This document shows positions 33,477 to 38,955 of a stretch of DNA of 38,955 nucleotides, piece after piece. Made by a program: the position numbers and the translations under genes. Location of the stretch: the IMG/VR virus record IMGVR_UViG_3300007539_000057, positions 1 to 38,955 of that record. One strand, 5' to 3'. The DNA is from a virus. Position 1 is the stretch's first letter; each line of letters begins with the position of its first letter. The notes beneath the pieces were generated by a model. The model was not told the DNA's origin. It worked only from the letters and a program-made list of their open reading frames with translations, and searched no databases.

Positions 33477-35037
33477 AATCAATTTCAAGTCCAGAAGTTT
33501 GATTATTTACATCTGCTGTTGCTCTAGTTGGTTCAACATACGGTATTTGTTTTGCTCCTTCAACGGACTCCACAGACTCTGTCTTATCATCAATAGATTT
33601 AGAACTTGGTGCTTGAGCATCCGGTTGAGAATCTCCCGCAGAGCAGAAAGTATAGAAATCTGATTGTGCTATGTTTGGTTTTATCTCACATCCAAAAAGA
33701 CTAAGATTAATATTAGTGAAGGATAATGCAGAAGTTACACTACCACCAATATCTGGAATTAAATTTTTAATATCAGGAAAGGATCCAGTAATTCCTGCAA
33801 GGGTATCATTAATATCTTCCAAATAAAAATTTAAATTGCTGACAGCATTGTTATTAGCAGAGTCTATTTCTGGTTTTGCTGATTTAAGAACACGGGCAGT
33901 AATTGATTCTGCAGAACACATGGGAACATTTGGATTTGTTACAGCGTCAATGGAATTACTGTTTTCATCCTCACCTTTTGATGCTCTATCTCTTGCTTGT
34001 CTTTCAAGCGTAGGAATATCAATAGCATCACTTAATGCAGATAATACCATTCCAGGGAGACCATTAGTCAGTTTTGAGTATAAGCAACGAATTAAATCAG
34101 TGAGGATCTCTTTCATATCGGCAAACTGATATCTTAAGCTAGATGGAAGAGCCGCAACGACTAAATTCATAGCTTTATTCATAACTTTCAATACATATTC
34201 TAAAATTTTGTCAAAAATAACTTTCATATATTTCGCAATTTCTTGCGAAAAACTTTGTACCACATTTTGAATATCACTAATGGTATTGGTAACAGCGTCT
34301 GCATAACTTGTGATTGACTGAAGATATGAATCAATTTTAACAGTTAAGTTTTCAATTGCTGTTTGAATTCCCTTAATTGCTGATGGAACTAACTCTGCAG
34401 GATCTGCTTTCATCAGTACAATTTTTTCTTTGCACTTTGCTGAACGTTTTGTATCAGCAGCAGTTATTTGGTGGACTGCATCAGCATTTTCATTTGCAGC
34501 ACCAGGAGATCCAGGTTGAATGACACTCTTGTCCTCATCAGGTGGAACCTCTCTTGCAGTTCCAGATTTAGCAACAGCACCATCTGCATATCCAGATGTT
34601 GCTAAGGTTCCAGGAGTAGTATTGGTGACTCTATTGGTTCCGATTTTTTGATTTAATTTTGTCTGGGAGTTATTACCAAGAACTCCCATGATAACAGGAA
34701 CTTGTTGATCTTGACCATCAAGGAAGAAACCAAACACCATGTTTCCCTGACGGAGATTTGGTGTTTGACTTGCATTAGTTTGTCCACCACCAGCAGTGAT
34801 GGGATACATGACATTTGCCCATGGTAATTGATCATCTGGGATTGTCTCTTGTCCCTGATCATGAAGACCAATGATTCTTACTTTGTATCTTCTTCCCCAA
34901 CCAGGTACACTATTCTTGTCCGAATATTTTGCCGAACTAATATTATCTCTCCATGTAGAGTCATCAGCTATCTGACCAACCCACCATAAAAAGTTTGTTC
35001 CAAGAAACCCAGGATTAAATAGTGTACTTGCTTCCAT
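33475..35037 (-). CDS. gp5: Baseplate hub protein, gp5-like (OB-fold, no lysozyme seen)
   Basis: 520 aa. The N-terminal 130 residues (NFLWWVGQIADDSTWRDNIS, RRYKVRIIGLHDQGQE, FGFFLDGQDQQVPVIMGVLG) match the OB-fold of T4 gp5/gpV-type hub proteins. Residues about 195-330 are largely alpha-helical (IKGIQTAIENLTVKIDSYLQ). I see no T4-lysozyme-like motif and no beta-helix repeats, unlike T4 gp5, which has both. Cyanophage homologues are often annotated as hub and tail lysozyme; here the lysozyme label is not supported. Its ATG overlaps the CP12-like stop (TGATG) with no clear Shine-Dalgarno sequence, so translation likely depends on the upstream gene. It is the central spike platform of the contractile tail. 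Confidence 0.85.
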   Translation of the reverse strand: MEASTLFNPGFLGTNFLWWVGQIADDSTWRDNISSAKYSDKNSVPGWGRRYKVRIIGLHDQGQETIPDDQLPWANVMYPITAGGGQTNASQTPNLRQGNMVFGFFLDGQDQQVPVIMGVLGNNSQTKLNQKIGTNRVTNTTPGTLATSGYADGAVAKSGTAREVPPDEDKSVIQPGSPGAANENADAVHQITAADTKRSAKCKEKIVLMKADPAELVPSAIKGIQTAIENLTVKIDSYLQSITSYADAVTNTISDIQNVVQSFSQEIAKYMKVIFDKILEYVLKVMNKAMNLVVAALPSSLRYQFADMKEILTDLIRCLYSKLTNGLPGMVLSALSDAIDIPTLERQARDRASKGEDENSNSIDAVTNPNVPMCSAESITARVLKSAKPEIDSANNNAVSNLNFYLEDINDTLAGITGSFPDIKNLIPDIGGSVTSALSFTNINLSLFGCEIKPNIAQSDFYTFCSAGDSQPDAQAPSSKSIDDKTESVESVEGAKQIPYVEPTRATADVNNQTSGLEID

Positions 35038-35264
35038 CAGTCGTCATAAACCAAACACTCAGGTTCAGATGGATTTTGATCGCAGAAAAGTTCTAGGAAA
35101 GTAGGGTCATGATGATCTCCTGCTTCTATTTCTTTTTTGTGATGTTCTACGTATTCTTCCAACTCTCTCAATTCTCCCTCGACATGACGACGCATTTGTG
35201 GATTAGTCGTCGGATCTCTAAGGATTTCTTTGTCCTTTTCAATATGCTTTTCGATGCTTTCCAT
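35037..35264 (-). CDS. cp12: CP12-like Calvin-cycle regulatory protein
   Basis: 75 aa. The C-terminus DPTFLELFCDQNPSEPECLV ending YDD carries the CP12 signature: two cysteines (C61, C70) flanking a Pro-containing loop and a terminal Y-D-D. In CP12 this end binds GAPDH and, when the disulfide forms, helps hold GAPDH and phosphoribulokinase in an inactive complex, lowering Calvin-cycle flux. The N-terminus (MESIEKHIEKDKEIL) and middle LRELEEYVEHH fit the marine picocyanobacterial type that lacks the N-terminal cysteine pair. cp12 is a known cyanophage auxiliary metabolic gene. Its place inside the hub operon is notable: 11 nt after the 453-aa gene and overlapping the gp5 start. No strong Shine-Dalgarno sequence. 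Confidence 0.82.
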   Translation of the reverse strand: MESIEKHIEKDKEILRDPTTNPQMRRHVEGELRELEEYVEHHKKEIEAGDHHDPTFLELFCDQNPSEPECLVYDD

Positions 35265-35275
35265 TTGTTAACTTG

Positions 35276-36637
35276 CTAGTTTGCTATGCTGGATTTACTT
35301 GGTCTTCCAGTCTTTCCAAATGAATCTCTTGCTAAAGAAAGTTTAGTAAAAGTTCCTTCGGTTACATGAATGTAATGTGTAAGCTCTGCTATAATATATA
35401 GTCCGCTATTTTGCTTACTAGTATTCTCTACTCTCTCCTCCTCAAGTTGTGGTACATCCAAGTATACCATGTCAGCAGCACTTAGGGAGAAATCTCCGGG
35501 AATCGTGACAGTTGCCATAGAAGAAAAGAATTGATTATATCTCATGATAGACTGATTTAAAATATCTTTGTACTCAAAATTTTCTTCATCCGATTTTTCT
35601 ATCTGTTGATTTGTATCACCTGTTGGCAAAGTTCCCTTATCAAGAAGATTATAGGTCGTTCGAGTAAATTCTTTTTTATCACCTTCGTTATTAAACTCAT
35701 CATTTAGTTTAGGTAACTTCTTACCAGCAAGTTTTAATTCATCCTCTGTAAGTGCTGCATTTGGTGTAACTACCTCATAGTATGTGGTAAATGGATCAAA
35801 CAATATAGTCCTTGTTGAATATGCTCCCATTTTCAATTTATTTTGCACATTAACATTGCTATCTTTACTATACTGCAATGCTTTCAGATCATAACCCTCA
35901 GGAATTCCTACTGTTTCATTGAAAATAATTGATTTTTTCTGTTCCTGAGAGAATAGACTATCGATGGATTTAAAATGAAATCCTTTTGATGTCTCATAGA
36001 AGAAATATCCTGCACTTGTTCCCTTTTTTTGATTTTTCGCAGAGATTGCTTTTCTAGACAACCAGTTAATAATGTAAAATGGTTTCTTATTATTGCCAAT
36101 GTAATTAAAATTGTTTAGTGTCTCATCTATATCACTTACATCTTTTTTGGTTTTAAGTCCTATACTATTCCCTTCAGTCAATAATTGTTTAACGTGATCT
36201 GATATCTTTCCATCATATCTTTTTGTAACTCTTGTTTTTTCGTTACGAATAAACTCTGCAGAAACAAGATCTAATTTGATTTGCGTCTTTCTAGTGTCAT
36301 CGGCAATGGGAGTTACTTTGTTTACATACATCACCAACTCTGGTTTATCTCCAATAGTTATTTCATTATTATCCTCAAACTTCAATAATACTTTTTCTTG
36401 CCCTACAATAGGTAGACCCTCTAATATACTTTCTTTAATACTATCAGAAGTATTGATACCAGTGTCTGTGAAAGTAATTGTGGCTCTTAAAGTATCACTT
36501 AATATACTTTCAAAATATGCAATAGATATTAAACCACCAACTAAATTTGCCTGCTTACTGGGATCCTCGTTAGAAGTAATTAATATTGTTTTTGGTATAG
36601 AAGGAGTAGAAGACCTTAATGTTACTTCGTTTGACAT
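35276..36637 (-). CDS. Baseplate hub-like structural protein (possibly gp27-like)
   Basis: 453 aa. The layout fits a hub-ring protein: an early beta domain (FESILSDTLRATITFTDTGI, LEGLPIVGQEKVLLKFED, LVMYVNKVTPIADD), a central domain (GKISDHVKQLLTEG, KPFYIINWLSRKAISA, YFFYETSKGFHFKSID), and a C-terminal beta domain (MATVTIPGDFSLSAADMVYL, LYIIAELTHYIHVTEGTFT). This resembles the T4 gp27 / VgrG N-terminal hub family, and its position two genes before gp5 agrees. The assignment rests on pattern and context, not clear identity. The Shine-Dalgarno sequence is GAGGTAAT; a late box overlaps the upstream stop 20 nt before the start. Confidence 0.82.
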   Translation of the reverse strand: MSNEVTLRSSTPSIPKTILITSNEDPSKQANLVGGLISIAYFESILSDTLRATITFTDTGINTSDSIKESILEGLPIVGQEKVLLKFEDNNEITIGDKPELVMYVNKVTPIADDTRKTQIKLDLVSAEFIRNEKTRVTKRYDGKISDHVKQLLTEGNSIGLKTKKDVSDIDETLNNFNYIGNNKKPFYIINWLSRKAISAKNQKKGTSAGYFFYETSKGFHFKSIDSLFSQEQKKSIIFNETVGIPEGYDLKALQYSKDSNVNVQNKLKMGAYSTRTILFDPFTTYYEVVTPNAALTEDELKLAGKKLPKLNDEFNNEGDKKEFTRTTYNLLDKGTLPTGDTNQQIEKSDEENFEYKDILNQSIMRYNQFFSSMATVTIPGDFSLSAADMVYLDVPQLEEERVENTSKQNSGLYIIAELTHYIHVTEGTFTKLSLARDSFGKTGRPSKSSIAN

Positions 36638-36657
36638 TTGATATTACCTCGTATCTC

Positions 36658-36665
36658 TATTTAAC
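36658..36665 (-). promoter_or_regulatory. Possible late promoter box GTTAAATA
   Basis: Minus-strand GTTAAATA overlapping the stop codon of the 652-aa gene (36661-36663) and 20 nt before the ATG at 36637. It would drive the 453-aa gene, cp12 and gp5. Confidence 0.45.
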
Positions 36666-38619
36666 TCATTGCATATAGACCAGCAGTCGGATCAGATTCA
36701 CTGGCAACAGGGATCATAATTGGTGCCCGTGATTTATCTTTAGATCGAGACATATCTCCAATGATTTGATTTCTATTCACAATTACAGTTTGAACACCGC
36801 CTTGCTCATATGAAGCATAATTTGCGAGGATTTTCAATGCCTCTTCACCATCTGCTTTATTGAGTGCTCCCAGGAATCCTGGTAATTTGCTTTCAATTGC
36901 CATGAATGAGTCTGAATCCAAGACAAATTCAGGACTACCTAAATTTGCAAAGAGTCCCTTGCCAATAACACCACCTTTATCTCTTACTTCAATATGCATA
37001 TGCTCTGGGTGTCCGTGTGCTCCAGGACCATTTTTACCAGTTTGATCTGCTATACCCCAACTATCATGTATGAGTAGTTTATTACCCATATTTCCATTAT
37101 TATAAATGGAATCCAAAACACTACGATATCTTGCTTTAGAATCTTCAAGAGTTCCTCTCCAATCTGTTACATCTATTGCTCTACCCTCATAGTGACCACG
37201 ACCACTATGGACATCAGAGACCGTTCCTTTCCCTGGAGTATATGAACCACCAGATGCTGTTGGATTTTTAGTAAAGTCTGGATGTTCTGCAACAGAGAAT
37301 CCTTTATTAATAAGATCTTTTCCAATAGTAACAATATTATTACTACTACTTTTAATATTTAATGCCCCATTTGAGGTAGGTTGACCACCTCCAGTTGCAG
37401 CAGGGTCTGTAATTGGTTTATCAATTTCTTCAATTTCAACGGGTTTCTTCTTATCAAAGAACGTATCGTATAACCACTTACCAGCCAAATCACCGGCAAG
37501 ACCACCAAGAGCACCACCTACAATATTTCCACCGACTGGTAAAATTGATCCTGCCGTAGCACCAAGAGCACCAAAAATTGTAGCACCAATCGCAGCAAAT
37601 GCAGCTCTACCTATAGGTTCTTTGAATACAAAATAGTTTAATGCAAAGTCAATTAATCCACCAATAATTGGTATTCTTTTTACAATAGGACTAATAAAAT
37701 TCTTTAAAATTTTTAGTCCTGCTTTAGTCCCACCCTTTCCAAATAATTTAACTGCTGCATTTCTTGATAATTTTGCTGCAGTGGATCTACCTGCACTTCC
37801 ACCAAATTTTTTTACAGCATCTTTTCCAAATTTCTTTATTGCAGCATCTCTACCGAAACGTTGAGCGTATCTTCTTACTGCTCCTGGTTTGATACCCTTA
37901 GGAAGACCACCAGGTTTACCTGAAAAAGCATCGGATTTTAATTTACTGCTTGTTGCAGCAACGGTCATCCCTAAAATTGCTATTAGATTAAACGTTTTAT
38001 TGAGGTTCGACATGACCCCCTCAAAAGTCTCCGCTGCACCCTCTCCAAAATTATCTTTCAGAAATCCTTCAGTTGCATCATACGCATCTTGTCCCCACTT
38101 TAGAAACGTACCTGCAGCATCCACTACACCAATAATCAAATCAGCAACAATTTCAATTCCAGATCCAATAATATTTCCAATCATTTCCAATTGAGGAGCA
38201 AAATCAACTAACTTTTGAAGAATAAATCCAGTAATAATTGATGAAATGAACTGTTTTATTCGATCAAAGAAACTTAGTTGAGGGAGTTGAAGTCCTCCCC
38301 CCTCTTTTTTCTCCTCTTTCGTTTTTTTCTTTTCTAATCTATCTTCCTGTTTTTGTCTTTTTTGTTCTTCAAGATCCATGAGTTTAGCTCTGGATCTTGC
38401 TTTTTCTTCAGCAAGAGTGCCTTTAAGAACACCATCAATTTTTACTACTTTACTGTAAATTTCAACAAGAATATTGGATTCTGATTTAGTTGATTTTCCG
38501 GGTGCCACGGGAGACAATGATCTATACGCAGGAATCATAGTGCTTTTAGGTCTTACCGTCATAGCAGATCTTCTACTATTTGATCTTGATCCTCCTCCTA
38601 GTAACGCTGGTAATGCCAT
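36661..38619 (-). CDS. Hub or tape-measure-like protein with C-terminal M15/LAS-type peptidase domain
   Basis: 652 aa. Residues about 65-110 are a charged coiled coil (EEQKRQKQEDRLEKKKTKEE). Residues 115-190 and about 340-385 are hydrophobic or glycine-zipper segments (AAIGATIFGALGATAGSI, GGNIVGGALGGLAGDLAGKW), as in tape-measure-type proteins that contact the inner membrane. The region from about 465 shows the LAS zinc-peptidase pattern HxxGxAxD (H476, G479, A481, D483 in GHYEGRAIDV) and ExxH (E539, H542 in PEHMHIEVRD). H476, D483 and H542 are the expected zinc ligands and E539 the expected catalytic base. The likely role is cutting peptidoglycan cross-links at injection. The start lies 6 nt after the upstream stop. 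Confidence 0.85.
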   Translation of the reverse strand: MALPALLGGGSRSNSRRSAMTVRPKSTMIPAYRSLSPVAPGKSTKSESNILVEIYSKVVKIDGVLKGTLAEEKARSRAKLMDLEEQKRQKQEDRLEKKKTKEEKKEGGGLQLPQLSFFDRIKQFISSIITGFILQKLVDFAPQLEMIGNIIGSGIEIVADLIIGVVDAAGTFLKWGQDAYDATEGFLKDNFGEGAAETFEGVMSNLNKTFNLIAILGMTVAATSSKLKSDAFSGKPGGLPKGIKPGAVRRYAQRFGRDAAIKKFGKDAVKKFGGSAGRSTAAKLSRNAAVKLFGKGGTKAGLKILKNFISPIVKRIPIIGGLIDFALNYFVFKEPIGRAAFAAIGATIFGALGATAGSILPVGGNIVGGALGGLAGDLAGKWLYDTFFDKKKPVEIEEIDKPITDPAATGGGQPTSNGALNIKSSSNNIVTIGKDLINKGFSVAEHPDFTKNPTASGGSYTPGKGTVSDVHSGRGHYEGRAIDVTDWRGTLEDSKARYRSVLDSIYNNGNMGNKLLIHDSWGIADQTGKNGPGAHGHPEHMHIEVRDKGGVIGKGLFANLGSPEFVLDSDSFMAIESKLPGFLGALNKADGEEALKILANYASYEQGGVQTVIVNRNQIIGDMSRSKDKSRAPIMIPVASESDPTAGLYAMS

Positions 38620-38625
38620 GTCTTA

Positions 38626-38955
38626 TTACGAAATTCCTAAAACAGTGACTTTTGACATATCTCTTGGTGCTGATGGTATCACTGGCACGTAAGAAACAGT
38701 TTCAGAGATTGGAGTTTTTTGACTGGCAGACTGTTCAGTGCTATTTGTAACCTCAACTTTTGGAGGTGCAATGATTGGTGGGGGTGGTGGTGATGGTAAT
38801 TTAGATGCTGATCCAAGAGTTGCCGTGGATCTACCAGACATCATTTTATTTTGTGCTTTCATGATTTTAGCAAGGAAACCTAATCCAGTAGGATCAGATC
38901 CACCACTCTTACTTACAGATGATCCACTACTACCTGAACTTGAACTAGCAGTATA
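38626..38955 (-). CDS. Structural protein, N-terminus cut by window edge
   Basis: The frame is open from base 38955 to the TAA at 38626-38628, giving 109 residues of C-terminus. The internal ATG at 38862 is not a convincing start because the frame stays open upstream with matching composition (YTASSSSGSSGSSVSKSGGS, then GLGFLAKIMKAQNKMMSG). It is low-complexity: a Ser/Gly linker, then a Pro-rich stretch (KLPSPPPPPIIAPPKVEV), ending SAPRDMSKVTVLGIS. This looks like a flexible tail of a larger virion protein of the hub cluster. No domain is recognised. Confidence 0.7.
   Translation of the reverse strand, partial: YTASSSSGSSGSSVSKSGGSDPTGLGFLAKIMKAQNKMMSGRSTATLGSASKLPSPPPPPIIAPPKVEVTNSTEQSASQKTPISETVSYVPVIPSAPRDMSKVTVLGIS

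Noticed and set aside
33475-35037. Lysozyme function for the gp5-like protein
   Set aside because: No lysozyme-like catalytic arrangement is visible; the label comes only from the T4 namesake.
38626-38862. Complete 78-aa gene starting at 38862
   Set aside because: The reading frame stays open to the window edge with continuing Ser/Gly linker composition, so the ATG is internal and the gene is partial.
1-38955. CRISPR array, insertion sequence or integrase-type mobile element
   Set aside because: The repeats seen are in-frame coding duplications. No regularly spaced short repeats, transposase or integrase were found.

Overview
The window is a block of tail and baseplate genes from a large T4-like (contractile-tailed) marine cyanophage. 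All supported genes lie on the minus strand, so transcription runs from high to low coordinates. The host assignment to marine Synechococcus or Prochlorococcus is an inference from a CP12-family gene, a T4 gp5-like hub protein, T4-type late promoter boxes, a tRNA-Leu, and fibre and structural families typical of cyanomyoviruses. The DNA looks AT-rich, coding is dense, and no stretch longer than 300 bases lacks a gene.

Layout in the direction of transcription. (1) 38955-33475, baseplate hub: the end of a Pro/Ser-rich structural protein, a 652-aa hub or tape-measure-like protein with a C-terminal M15/LAS-type zinc peptidase signature, a 453-aa hub-like protein, a 75-aa CP12-like protein, and a 520-aa gp5-like OB-fold hub protein with no visible lysozyme domain. 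The CP12-like stop codon overlaps the gp5 start codon. (2) 33434-26719, accessory structural proteins: a 1548-aa protein with PA14-like modules and a duplicated 121-aa module, a 207-aa beta-repeat protein that may be a spike, and two paralogous beta-sandwich proteins (253 and 209 aa). (3) 26735-25627, a small-gene cassette: a sigma70-like promoter, two 60-aa ORFs, tRNA-Leu(UAA), a 90-aa ORF, an overlapping 56-aa ORF and a rho-independent terminator. (4) 25621-1, a 25-kb array of fibre and adhesin genes: a 1973-aa protein with a beta-helix-like N-terminus, a 906-aa Ig-like/polyglycine adhesin, small fibre proteins (229 and 188 aa), fibres of 731, 618, 656 and 688 aa, a 1880-aa LamG/SPRY/cupredoxin-like protein, a 163-aa tail assembly chaperone, and a fibre gene cut by the window edge.

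The genes fit one programme: build the hub and its cell-wall enzyme, decorate the baseplate, and supply a broad set of host-recognition proteins. Boxes matching TATAAATA, usually 18-42 nt upstream of a start and often touching the previous stop codon, suggest late transcription of many short units. The small-gene/tRNA cassette instead has a host-type promoter and its own terminator, so it may be expressed earlier. The most notable points are the CP12 metabolic gene translationally linked to the hub gene, an amicyanin-like copper-site signature inside a giant fibre protein, and the apparent placement of the cell-wall enzyme outside gp5.
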